A stretch of 64,000 nucleotides of DNA from Sarcocystis neurona. Lineage: Eukaryota; Apicomplexa; Conoidasida; Eucoccidiorida; Sarcocystidae. The stretch is taken from contig KL647326.1 in the NCBI GenBank assembly GCA_000727475.1, forward strand, positions 372,001 through 436,000, read 5' to 3'. How positions within the stretch are numbered: the first letter of the stretch is position 1; each line of letters starts with the position of its first letter. Positions 10,801 to 20,850 of the stretch are shown one piece after another. The notes under the pieces were generated by a model, which saw nothing but the letters and a program-made list of their open reading frames with translations, was not told the origin of the DNA and did no database searches. A program made the position numbers and the translations under genes.

Positions 10801-13444
10801 GCAGCACAAGAAGAGCGGGACTCGTTGCTGCTGCGCGACATATCGAAGTTGCTGCGGCAGCATCAGCAGCAAGAAGAATTGCTGTTGGAGAAACAGCGGG
10901 AGCAGCGACAGCAGCAGCAGCAGGGTTTGGGGCAAAGGTCGCAGCAGCAGGCGTGTTCATGGAAGGAGGAGGACGAGCTGGTGGTGGAGGAGGACAAGCT
11001 GCGGCAGCGCGAGCAGTGGGCGCAGCAGCAGCAGGAAGAGCTGGAACGAATGTTGTTGCTGTTACATAAACAGCAGCAAATGAAAGCCACGTGGGGGGAG
11101 AAGCAGCAGCAGCAGCCACCCGCACCTGTCCCCCCCCCCCCCCCCGGTCGGCAGCGGCAGCAGCGCCTACGCGTCGAGCGGGGCGAGCAGGAGCACCAGC
11201 AGCACGGGAAACGCCTGCAGCAGCAGCAGCTCAAAGGCAGGCGGTGGTGGTGGCGCCGCGTCAGCTGCGGAGTGGAGCTGCGGTGCTGCAGCTGCCGCTC
11301 AGCAGAGGAAGAAGGATAAACAAGCCGAACGGCAGCAACAGAAGCAGCAGCAAGCTCTGGCTGGCCCAGAAACAGCGGCAGGAACAGCAGAAGAATACGC
11401 AGGAGCAGCAGAAGCGCCGAGGGGAGAGAACGAGAGGAGCGGAGAGTCGTGGGCGGGGGGGGAGCGGCACCGGCAGCAGGACTTGAAGGGGCTGCGACAG
11501 GAAGAAAGAATAGCAGACTGCAGCCTGCCGAAACGTCCTCACGGCAACAGGCTCGGCGCAGGAGAGAAAGAGCTGCAGCAGGAAGCAGCAGTGAGAGATG
11601 AAGCAGAAGAAACAGGGGCACCAGCAGCATTGCGTTCGGGTACAGCAGCGAACGAGACTGCTGCTGGTACGGCCGCGCACAAGCGAGAGGAGAACGTGCC
11701 AGAGATCGCGTGCGACGAGGCTGTTGCTGTTACTGGAAGTGCGCTGCAGCAGCTACGGCAGCAGCAGCTACAACAGCAGCAGCTACGACAGGAGCAGCTG
11801 CTTTTACTTCCTGCAGAAGATAAGGGGAGCCGTTGCGGCAGCGGGGACGATAGCACGTCACGGGCAGTCGTCACGAACACAGAAGTTGCCGCTGCAGTTG
11901 CAGCTTCTTCTCGAACACGCGCTGCTGCTGCTTCAGCTGCGTTTGCTGCACCCGCAGGCGGGGATCCGACGGCAGCAAGAGAAGCAGCAGCAGCAGCAGC
12001 AGAGGTGGCGGCGCCCCCGGGCGGACTGGAGAGAGAGACAGCGGAAACAGCAGAAGAGAGCGCAGCCGGAGAAGCGGCAGTCAGAAAGCGACCACGTCGA
12101 GGGGAAGACGAGGGCGCTGCAGCAGAAGGAGCAGCAGCAGAAGACGCGACAGCAGCAGCAGCAGGAGGTAGCAAAAGAACAGCAGCACTGGCTGCAAGAG
12201 GGAGCCAAGGAGCAACAGCAGGACGAGGAGGAGCAGCAGCAGGAGGGGATGTGGAGTCGACGGAGAGAAGTGCTGCGGTTCCGTCTGTTGCATTGGGAAA
12301 TTTGCTGCCTGGTGCGGATGCAGCAGCAGCAGCAACAAAACCGTCAGGTGCTGCGGTGCGCTTCAGCACCGAAGAAAGCGTCAGTACAACACATACGAGC
12401 GCGGCTGTCTCTCCTTCTGTCACACCTTTCTCTTCGTATGCCACGTCGGGCAGCAGCGCAGGAAAAGCTGCTGCTGCCGCTGTAGGCTCCGACGCACTGT
12501 CCAGTACTTCGCTTGCTGCTGCCGCTGCTGCCACTTTCACCGCAACGACGTTAACGCGTTCTTCCTGCTCGCTCGCTCCTCCGACCCCAGGGGCGGCGGC
12601 TTCTTCTCGTCCTTCGTCTGCTGCTGCGGGCGTCCCGTCGTCGCTTGCCCCGTCTGTTGCTGCTGCTGCTGCTGAGTCTGGTGTTGCCTCCGCGCACGTA
12701 GCAGGTGCTGCGGAGCAGCAGGTGCAGCGGCTGCCGAGCAACAACAACAGCAGCAGTGGCAGAGGAGCAGCAGCAGCGGAAGGGTGGGGAAGCAAGAGCA
12801 GGACAATCGACGGCTTTGCTGCTGCCTCTTTCTGTTCAAGTGCTACTGCTTTGCTGGCATGTGGTGCTGACGATGAAGAAGCGAGGAGGTCTGTGCTGCA
12901 GGAGCAACAACAGCAGCAGGGGGAGGGTGGCAAGAAGCGAAGAAGAGAAACTGACACAGCACTTGAAGGAAGAGAATGGAAGTGTGAAGAAGAATCGCAG
13001 CAGCAGCGTCGGCGTATAAGTGCTGCTGCTGCTGCAGCTCTTTCTTCCCTGGCGTTGGAGGGACCAACAGCGGCAGCAACAGCAGATGCGATGGATAGTG
13101 AAAAAGGCGACGTGGCTGCTGCAGGGGGAGGCAGTGCGGAAAAAACAGCAACAGCTACAACAGCTGCAGCTGATCGAGAAGAGGGCGGAGAAGGATCAAG
13201 CAACAGCAGCAGCACCAGCGGAATAGATTTTTTGGTTGCCAGAGAGGGCAGTAGCAGCAGCAGCAACTCGCCGTTGCTGCTGCCAGCGGGGACGGCAACC
13301 GCGAGTTGTTCCTCGCACCAGCAGCAGCAGCAGCAAAAGAGCTGCTGCGGTGTTGCTGCTGCAGCTGAATCCGCTCGACGCGGCTTCCCAGCACCAGAAG
13401 CGGCAACGGCCGGCCCTGCTCACAGCAGCGGCTCCGCTTTGTAG
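1839..13444 (+). CDS. Giant low-complexity (Ala/Gln/Ser/Gly-rich) protein, broken by two homopolymer runs and a gap
   Basis: The function is not recognised. Frame 0 is open from 1,839 to 5,186; frame 2 continues through 5,041-9,936; frame 1 runs from the gap to 11,145; frame 2 runs from 11,147 to the stop at 13,442-13,444. Together they give roughly 3,860 residues. An in-frame ATG at 2,070 is an alternative start, and a long pyrimidine tract near 2,118-2,210 allows the first coding exon to begin near 2,235-2,246. The N-terminal part has one or two hydrophobic segments and then a Cys cluster (about 2,430-2,505, pattern CSLCYPHC...CPNC), suggesting membrane attachment. Nearly all the rest is poly-Ala, poly-Gln, poly-Ser and Gly, with a Glu run (about 2,960-3,015). 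Less repetitive islands support the chosen frames: about 6,945-7,000, 7,480-7,560, 7,855-8,070 (helical, charged) and 10,800-11,080 (coiled coil). Such homopolymeric runs are typical of Eimeria proteins. Internal introns remain possible. Confidence 0.6.
5040..5049 (+). other. G10 run where the reading frame shifts from 0 to 2
   Basis: Ten consecutive G. Upstream the protein-like frame is 0 (Q/A/G-rich, ending at 5,186 in a Leu/Cys-rich tail); immediately downstream frame 2 becomes the better one and stays open for 5.6 kb. A one-base miscount in the run is the simplest explanation; no intron of plausible size fits here. Confidence 0.6.
9937..9956. other. Assembly gap (20 N) inside the giant gene
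   Basis: Twenty N in a CAG-rich coding stretch. The protein-like frame is 2 before and 1 after, so the real missing length is not 20 or is not a multiple of three as drawn. The gap probably marks a collapsed or unsequenced trinucleotide run. Confidence 0.9.
11130..11145 (+). other. C16 run where the reading frame shifts from 1 to 2
   Basis: Sixteen consecutive C within a Pro-coding stretch. Frame 1 upstream is a convincing Gln/Glu-rich coiled coil. Frame 2 downstream is convincing (a Lys/Gln-rich island at about 11,305-11,350) and stays open to 13,444, whereas frame 1 runs into Trp/Cys-rich junk and stops at 11,319. A homopolymer length error or polymorphism is likely. Confidence 0.6.
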
Positions 13445-14640
13445 TCAGCCGCAGGCCAGGCGGCTGCAGCAGCAGCAGTAGCAGCACAAGCGACCTTTCT
13501 CAGCAGCAGCAGAGCTGCAGCAGCAAATTATTCTTTCCCGCAGGGAGAGCAGCCGCCCTGCAGACTGCTATGTGTCTCTGCAGCAGGGGCAGCAACTCCT
13601 CGCCGCAGCAGGAGCACGAGCAGCTTTTTCTGCTGAGCAGCTGTCATCTGATTGATGCGTGTGTATGCAACACTTGCCTGAAGCGATACGGAAGAATACA
13701 AAGGAGAGCAGCAACGTCCTTCTGCTGCTCCTCAGCGGTAGTTGCAGCAGCGACACGGGGTCGTGGCAGTAACTCGGAAAAAAACACCAGCAGCTGCAGC
13801 AGCCGTCGCAGCGTCAGAAGTAGCAGCAGCGGTGTGCCTGCTGTGGAACTGATCCGGGAGAGAGAGAAGCAACAGTAGGAAACGTGACGGCCACTGCCGC
13901 AGCAGCAGCGACCCAGATTTAACAGCAGAAGCACCGGTGCCTTTCTCTGGGCAGAAGAGGGTGCAACAAGAAGACTGCCGAGCCGGAGACAAAGGAACAA
14001 AAAAGAGTAGTAGGAGGAACAGCAGCACAGCCCGAAGAAGAAGCAGCAAGAGCAGCAGTAGCCACACATTTTTGAGGAATGGGGTAGGAGACAGCAGGTG
14101 CAGGAGGACAGAGCGAGGGGGCAGCAGCAGAGAAAGCCGGTGGGTGTCGTCGTTTCTGTTTTTTGGCGACAGTTCGGTGAACGAGTGTCAGCAGCAAGCG
14201 AGCAGGGGCGCACGGCGGCAACTGCAGTAGCATCAGATCAAGTACAGCAGCGGGGAAAAGGCAGCAAGCAATGCGGTGGAAGACGAAGGGGAGAGCGAAG
14301 CGTGAAGAACTGCAGCAGCAGACGCGTGAAGGAACGAAGGCCTTGGGGGGGGAGCTGTTCTTCTGCTGCTGGCCGATGTGCTGTTGCTGCTGCGACAGGA
14401 AAACCGGCAGCGTGGCACCAAGAGCCGGTTCTGCTGCAGCAGTGGCAGCAAGAGAAAGCAGCAGCAGCAGTTGCGGCAAGAGGAGGAACGCACAGCAGGA
14501 GCCGCACCAGCTGCTGCTAGCTGAACTACTAGTAGCGAGAAGAAACGACGGAGGCGAGAGAGAGCAGCAGCAGTAGAGGACGGAACGGTGCAGACGCGCA
14601 GCAGCAGCAGCAGCGACGGCCCGGATTTGCTTTGTTGTCT
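13445..14640. other. CAG-rich 3' flank; ambiguous short frames
   Basis: CAG/AGC-rich DNA continues for 1.2 kb past the stop of the giant gene. Plus-strand frames at 13,937-14,230, 14,098-14,520 and 14,271-14,576 have fairly protein-like stretches but switch frame repeatedly, once beside a G8 run at 14,344-14,351. This could be a further frame-shifted part of the same gene, a decayed extension, or untranslated sequence. I do not call a gene. Confidence 0.3.
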
Positions 14641-15620
14641 CCTCTCACGACTGGCAGTGGGGAGAGGATACACACACGCCGTCCTCCAGTGGGACTCTCT
14701 ATAGAAACCTGACACATATAATCAGGATGTACTTATATATTATATATATTTATTTAAACATATGGAGGTCCATGCGAAATACATGTATATAGATGAATAC
14801 ATAGACTTTCCGTATGAATCTTGGTATGTGGAGGGGACACGTCATGTATACTGTGACAGCCTGTAGAACGATCTTCGGGTATATTATACATGGAGATTAT
14901 TCTACGTGGACATAGCGCCGCGTGCGTCTGCATCTCTGTGTCTGCATGCATATATACGCATCGCTGCGCCATGAAGACGCGCCGCAGAGGGGCACTTGCC
15001 TGCTGGCCTAGTCGAGAAATTTTGTGTGCGTCTCTCTGCAGCCGTCGCTTCTGGCGGTGAGGCTGCATGTGTCTACTCGCGGCGTCCGACGTTGTCCGCG
15101 TCTCTGCATCCGTCTCGCATATGTCTTGTTGCGCGCCCCCATGTCTCTGCAAGACGAGACGGTGGACGCGCTTTCGGTACGTGGCGGCCTTCCCCGCCGG
15201 TCTCTCTGAAAATAGAAAGAGAGGAGAGGAAAGAAAGTCAGGCGCCGACGCGCGAATACGTACGTGTTTTCTGCCGGCAAACTCGCTGTCACGACGGAAA
15301 GGAACACTGACACAAGAATATGGCAGCCCGGAAAACTGACAAAAAACTGCACACACCGTAGCGCACTCTTCCACGCGTGGCCCCTCCGCAGGGAAGGAAC
15401 AACACGACTTGCACGTAGAGGCGTAAAAGGGATACGTGCGCGTGCGTTTTTTTTTCTCTGCAGAGAATGTGTATACGTATTCACTTCTCCTTTATTTTAT
15501 GTAGAGAGTGTAGTGTATATCTGTTCACGCAAGCACACATACTCGAGAGATAAATTCATGGCACACACATGATGTAAGTCTGGGACACTGCTGTAGAGCG
15601 CGGAGGAAAACGTCTGTAGA
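14641..15620. other. Intergenic, AT-rich microsatellite edge
   Basis: The block begins with a TATATA-rich stretch (14,720-14,765) and passes into mixed TACGTA/CATATA sequence and moderately GC-rich DNA (14,900-15,450). The open frames are short and unconvincing. No gene is supported. Confidence 0.5.
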
Positions 15621-16990
15621 CGTGTGTGTGTGGACGCGCACGCACGTGCCCATCACAGCCGAATGTTACGAAGATCACTTACGTAGTTCACACCGGTGAC
15701 CGAACACACAGAGTAGAGGTGGGCACTGCTGCTGTGACTGCTGCGCTGCAGTGGAATCGCCAAAAATGGCAGCGGGCGCAACAACACACTTTGCTGCTGC
15801 TCCTTCCCGTATGCGGTGTCTGTACACTCACGCGCCGTAGTTCTTCTTGCCAAGGAGCGCGCGCGAGTGTCTCACTCTCTCAGGAGAATTGTGCTCCCGA
15901 ACTGCTGCTAGGAGAGTCCTCCTGTTCCTATTCGAGTTCTTGCTGCTGTGCTGCTGCATTTCTTGCTGCTGCGGCGGTGGAACCCTCAGGAGAACCTGCC
16001 TACTGTTGGATATCTGCAGACGCGAGGTGTACCGGGGGACGCTTATCTTTTGCGGACCTGTCTGTATGCGGAACATTGCGTTACATGTGTTAATCTACAC
16101 CACCACGCACGTGAACGTGTGGATTTCTGTGAGGAAGTTCGCACATGTGTAGGTGACGGGCTGCTGTTGCATATAAGATGCTGAGTCTGCGTAGATCGGT
16201 GAAGTAAGTGTTGCCGGCGTTATTACCCGGACAGAGCTACTGAGTAAACCCGCTTTGTCGACGCAGTGCCTGCAGAGTTTTTGTGCATGCCCATATATAT
16301 ATATATATGTATATATATATAGGGTGATGGACGTTCATTTTCACACCCAGCGGTGGTTGCTGTTTCAAAGCTTTTGCGGCGTTGCTGCGGCTGATGTTGC
16401 TGCGAAGTGGCGTCGACGACATCGCGGCTGCAGCTGCTGCTGCAGCACAGGAAGCATCCTTTCCGTAGAAGGAAAAGCTGTTGTGACAGGTGCGTGAGGC
16501 AGCAGCGGCAGCACCTCACAGTTTGTCGGCAGCAGCACCAGCTGCTGTCGGTGCTCCTGCCAAGTTTTGCTGGACATGGTGGTTTGTCTTACGGAAAAGT
16601 TGCGTCTCGGGGGAAGAGAAGGCAATAGTTGCTGCTGCTGCTGCCGCGGAAGCGAATCTGTACGTACCTGTGTGTGAATACTCTTCACTTCTTCCTTCAA
16701 ACAACGGCAGCACACAACTAGTGGGACCTGCTCTCAGTAGCAGAGCAGCAGAGACCCGAAAAAACATTTCTGCTCACAGGATCAAAAATATATACATCTT
16801 TCTCGTAAGCGTGTAGCCCTTCTCGAGACCTACTGCTGCTGCTGCCGCGCTTGCTGCGGTTGCTGCTGCTAAGCGCTGCTCTTTTTGACACTGCAGGTGT
16901 TGCTGCCCTGCTTGACTGCTCCTGTGGTTGCACTAGCCTTCTCACTGCCGCTGCTCAGGACTATGCTTAGCAAGAACAGCAGAGGAATTC
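15621..16990. other. Unresolved region with protein-like fragments
   Basis: Several short open pieces read like protein but not in one continuous gene. On the plus strand, about 15,985-16,150 encodes a Cys/His-bearing stretch (includes CLYAEHCVTCVNLHHHARER). Other pieces lie at 16,340-16,490, followed by a donor-like gtgcgt at about 16,490, and at 16,600-16,770. On the minus strand 15,828-16,076 is also open. A (TA)n patch sits at 16,293-16,322. Minus-strand pieces could be 3' parts of the ClpP-like gene beginning upstream. Confidence 0.25.
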
Positions 16991-16994
16991 ACCG

Positions 16995-18480
16995 TCATAC
17001 ACTGACGCAGCACACGTCCAGAGAGTATCGTGTGATGTAGTAAAATGTGTAGCTACTGGATAGCAGGAAACGGGGAGACATGTGGCTACGCTGCTCCGCA
17101 TTTCCTGCGTTTTCCTCCCCAGCAACAACAGGGAGACGCACACGCAGAGTTCCTACTGTATGCTGAGCAGCGGCAGCCGCGGAAAAACACGACTGCGTTA
17201 TGACGGTGTAGCTACAACGGTGTTCACGCAGCTGCAAGAGGACGCCGCAGATACTTTTCTTTCTGCCTAGAAGTTTATGGAGGGGAAAACAATTCCAATG
17301 CTCGACGCACAACAGCACAAGATACACACCCACTCACTGGTGCAACGACCAGCAGCTGCGAAGCACCGGTGGATAATGCATACACTTTGTTCTTCTCTCA
17401 CTGGCACAATAAGAGCAGCAGCACGGAACTCACACGCGCCAATTCGTCGCATCGACTCGACTACTTTGCCCTGCAATAGAGCTAGCAGAAAGCGGAGAGG
17501 GACGCAATTGCTGCTGTATCAGTTGTAAGTGTTGAAGAGCATTGATAGGTGATACACACGTTCATATGCTGCACGCTGCGCTGGCAGACAGCAGCAGCAG
17601 GACACATGTTCTCAGAATATGCTTTGCTGCTCCTGCTGTTTTTTCAGCAGGGCTGTGGAAAGCAGCTGCGTGAGAGATGTATCTGCTGTTCATCCTATAT
17701 GCAAACACGGATGCCTGGTACAGAGATTTGCTTCCACCGATGAGCAGCAGCAGCAGCAGGGCGACCGGCACGAAGACAGCTTGCGTGTCACGCTGTTGAG
17801 AAAAGTGTATAGAACTGCTGCTGCTGCTGTTGAGTACGTGTGATTGTCGCTGTGTGCGTCACGCGGCCGGCGCACAGCCGTTCTGTGAAGTGTTATGTAG
17901 ACGGAGCGGTAGTTGTTAAGGCTGCAGCAGTAGCGGGAGTAGTAGTAATAGTAGCAGGGCAAAATGCATGCAAGACTCACACTGCTGTAACTGTCTGTAA
18001 GAGTAGGAGAGCCGCAAACATCGAAGAGAACAGTTGCAGTACGTACCGCGAGCACAGCACCAGGATAAAAAACAAGATCACCTACCTGCCAAAGCGCTAC
18101 TGCACCTACACTCCAGTTACCAGCATGCTTCTGTGGCCGCGGGTCTGCTCTAGTTGTCATTGCTGTACGAGTTGCAGCGTGTCATCTACAAGAAAGGAGC
18201 GGCAGCAATAGCAATCGTACTAACAGGGAAAGGACAAAGCAGTCGCAGCAGTAGTATTTAGTGCACGAGGAGTTTGACATGTGTACCCACTGCTGTAGTT
18301 TGTGTGCAACGACCGAAGCCGCAACATCATTGGTAAGCGGTTCCTCACACAGCAAAATCCTGGTGCGCTGCCTTGTCGTAACAACAGCTGGTGCAGCCAC
18401 TGCGGCCCTTGTCAACCTGGTCAAGAATCCATCGTTTCTGCTGCACTCAGACGCTGTCGGTTTGAGAGCTATCATTGCGG
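16995..18480 (-). CDS. Spliced gene with ClpP/ClpR-like blocks (partial exon model)
   Basis: Best-supported exons: 17,338-17,470 (acceptor ctattgcag, donor A|GTGAGT) and from 17,266 downward (acceptor aacttctag), joined across a 71-base intron with matching phase; the last frame stops at 16,995. A further open block at about 18,287-18,370 reads RTRILLCEEPLTNDVAASVV, which lines up without gaps with the first conserved strand and helix of ClpP (family pattern R-I-I-F-L-G-x-P-I-x-D-x-V-A). The block RRIGACEF...SVCIIHR aligns without gaps with ClpP A-S-M-G-A...S-R-x-M-I-H: the histidine is kept but the catalytic serine position is Arg. That is how ClpR subunits differ; in apicomplexans the ClpP/ClpR barrel belongs to the apicoplast. 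A short open piece ending at 18,169-18,185 begins DTLQL, again ClpP-like. The strand containing the conserved SPGG was not found, so the middle exons are unresolved. Confidence 0.45.
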
Positions 18481-18905
18481 GAATGCATCAAGGGTGTACG
18501 AAGAAAAAATGCGTGCCTCTCAGGTTGCTAATCACATGGAGAAGAAAGTGGAAAGTACAACTCCTATGACCTACCCTGTGCCGCAGAGGGATATGTAGGA
18601 CATGCAAAAAAAGGTTCCTCCTCGATTGCTAGTCACATGGAGGAGAACGGGAAAGTACTACTCCTGTGGCTTCCCCTGCGCTGCAGAGGGATATGTGGGA
18701 CATACAAAAAAGGGTTCCTCCTCGATTGCTAGTCACATGGAGGAGAAGAGGAAAGTACTACTCTTGTGGCTTCCCACGCGCTGCAGAGGGATGCGTGGGA
18801 CGTACAGAAAAAGTCCTTGTCAATCGCCAGTCACACAGAAAAGAAAGAGGGCAGTTATACTTCTCTGCCTTTCGCTGCGCTGCAGAGAGATGTGTGTCCC
18901 CCTCT
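18475..18905. repeat. Tandem array of ~100-bp units (four or more copies)
   Basis: Units repeat at steps of 100, 100 and 99 bases (anchor CTGCAGAGGG or its variants at 18,581, 18,681, 18,781 and 18,880; CACATGG at 18,533, 18,634 and 18,734, degenerating at 18,832). Flanking copies are diverged; the two central ones are nearly identical. Since the unit is not a multiple of three, a plus-strand frame open across the array (18,602-18,985, 127 codons) reads the unit in successive frames. The array probably lies in an intron or leader of the ClpP-like gene. Confidence 0.8.
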
Positions 18906-18985
18906 GCTGGTGTAGTGATGTCGCAGCAAGTCCGGTGCCGCTGCTATTCTGGCGCTGCGGCTGTACCGATACCGGTATACGTTAG

Positions 18986-19862
18986 AGAGACACTACTGCA
19001 TTTCGAAGAGAGAATACTACTGCGATGCTGCTGCTGTGGACTTGGTGCAGGTGTGACAAATCTGCTTCTGCTGCAGCACCCACCACCCAAGTGGTACCGC
19101 AGTCCGTAGCGCTGCGGCTGCGTAGGTGCTGCTGCTGAAATGCTGCTGGTGAGGTGCTGCTGCTGCTGTTGAAATGCTGCTGCGTGGGTACTGCCGTTGA
19201 AATGCTGCTGGTAGATTCATATTGCCATTGCTGCTTTGGTGTTGCTGGGCTACGTCTTATACTGTAATGCCGCCATTCTTCTTTGGCTGCTACACGTCAG
19301 ATCCACGGGGCTGCTGCATCTGCTGGTGTTGCAGAACTGCTGGAGTGTGCCTGCGACTTCAATGCTGCTGCCGTAATGCTGCTATTGCAGCCGAGGTGCT
19401 GTTCATTCTGGGTGTGCGAGCGTAGGCTGCCGTCACAGCCCCCCCTCTGTGCCCTTTGCTATCCGGCTGCTGCTGGTGTCGTGCTGCTGCAGTGTTCACC
19501 TTGCTACTGCAGCGCTGCTGCTTCAGCTCGTGTGGAACTGCTGTTCGTGCAATACTCCTGCTGCTACGCCTATCTTGCAAGTTTAATGCTGCTGCTGCTG
19601 ATGACATAAGGCTGCTGCTGTTGTAACGCTGCTGCTGCTGCGGCTGTTACGATTGCTCGTGATGGTTCTCGTGAAACACGGTTGCTCTTGTAACAGTATG
19701 GAAAACAGAGCTTCCTGCTGTAAACAGGACTTTTAATTGATTCATCATCTCATGAGCAGCCGAGCACGGGGGACGCGGTATCTCCGCTAAAGAACGGAGA
19801 GTGACGTGGTGTATCTCACCGAACCACCTTTCGCCTTGTTGAGCAAGATCACCCATACGCAA
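18986..19862 (-). CDS. Possible upstream exons of the ClpP-like gene
   Basis: Three minus-strand open pieces with better amino-acid balance than their shadows: 19,647-19,862 (ATG at about 19,856; starts MGDLAQQGERWFGEIHHV; a donor-like gtgaga occurs early), 19,359-19,607 (true ATG at 19,607; Ser/Ala/Arg-rich) and 19,017-19,220 (contains WWVLQQKQICHTC). They lie upstream of the ClpP-like blocks on the same strand and could encode a leader, as apicoplast proteins need a bipartite one, but no splice path was proven. CTG repeats are dense at 19,120-19,220 and 19,570-19,640. Confidence 0.25.
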
Positions 19863-20560
19863 ATTTCACGTGCATATACAAGCAGGTATACGTCTCATCA
19901 TATACGTCCTGAAAGAACACCTTCGGGCAAGTATACCCACACTCCCACACGTTTGCACACGCGTTTACAGTAGCGTCCGCTTACATATATGCATATATAT
20001 GTACATTTATTCGTCGACACATTCTTTCATAGAATCCAGCACTTACATGTAGAAGTCTGCTTCTTTGTCCGTATATGCATCTCAAGTGAGTGCAGTTAAC
20101 CTTCAAATTCGTGTAAATATATGTGTGCACGTGCTGTTTTTTCCGTCACGGCTACCGCTCTGTCACTTCCCGATCCTCTCCATCCCGCGCATACGTACAC
20201 GGACTACGTTATTAACACACGTATGTGTTAATAGGCACGCTCACGTCTGATCATTCATATGTATTGTGCGGGTACACCACGGCGGCTACGTAAGGGAATG
20301 CTTACAAGTGTACAGAGACAGACGTGTATGCGTACGCATGCGCTTTTGAATTAAAAATATAGACAGGTGCGTATCTGCATAAGTTGCAGATACTTGTAGA
20401 CACACCTACGATGCGCCCAAGCAAGTAGTTTTCGCATGTTTCGCCTCTACCCCCTGCTTTCCCCCGTCCACCTTGTTGCGCGTACCACGATGCACGTACG
20501 TATATCCACATGTAAGTGCGCACGCGGTGACGAAGTATATTTTTCTGCTGCGTGCGTTTC
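19863..20560. other. Intergenic TACGTA/CATATA-rich spacer
   Basis: AT-rich microsatellite-like DNA with many ACGTATA and ATACGT words (for example 19,980-20,010) and no convincing open frame on either strand. It separates two minus-strand genes, so it should hold the 3' end of the TSP1 gene and the promoter side of the ClpP-like gene; no specific signal could be picked out. Confidence 0.5.
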
Positions 20561-20850
20561 CAGCAGCAGGTTCCGGTTGAAGGGCTAGACTCGAGAAGCG
20601 TCCACACGTTGTTGAAGCTGCTGATCTTCTGCTCTGCGGCCGGGATGCGCCCTGCTGCTGCTGCAGCGCCGCTGCTGCGCCGTCTCCGCTGCTGCGCTGT
20701 CTCCGCTGCTGCGCCGTCTCCGTCTTCGCTGCTGTTGGTGCCGCTCCACTACTGCAGAGGACTTGTTGTTGCTGCTGAGTTGTCCCAGGTGCGGCTCTGC
20801 TGGTGCTTCGGTTTTGCCTTCTTGCTCTCAAGGTTGCTGCTCCTCGTTTT
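20561..20850. other. CAG-rich 3' flank of the TSP1 gene
   Basis: Directly after the stop of the TSP1/transmembrane exon (minus strand). CTG/CAG-rich, open in several frames on both strands, with no frame preferred. Probably 3' untranslated sequence. Confidence 0.4.

Noticed and set aside
11539..13266. 575-codon minus-strand open frame
   Set aside because: Leu/Ala/Ser-rich antisense shadow of CAG coding; the plus strand has the balanced islands.
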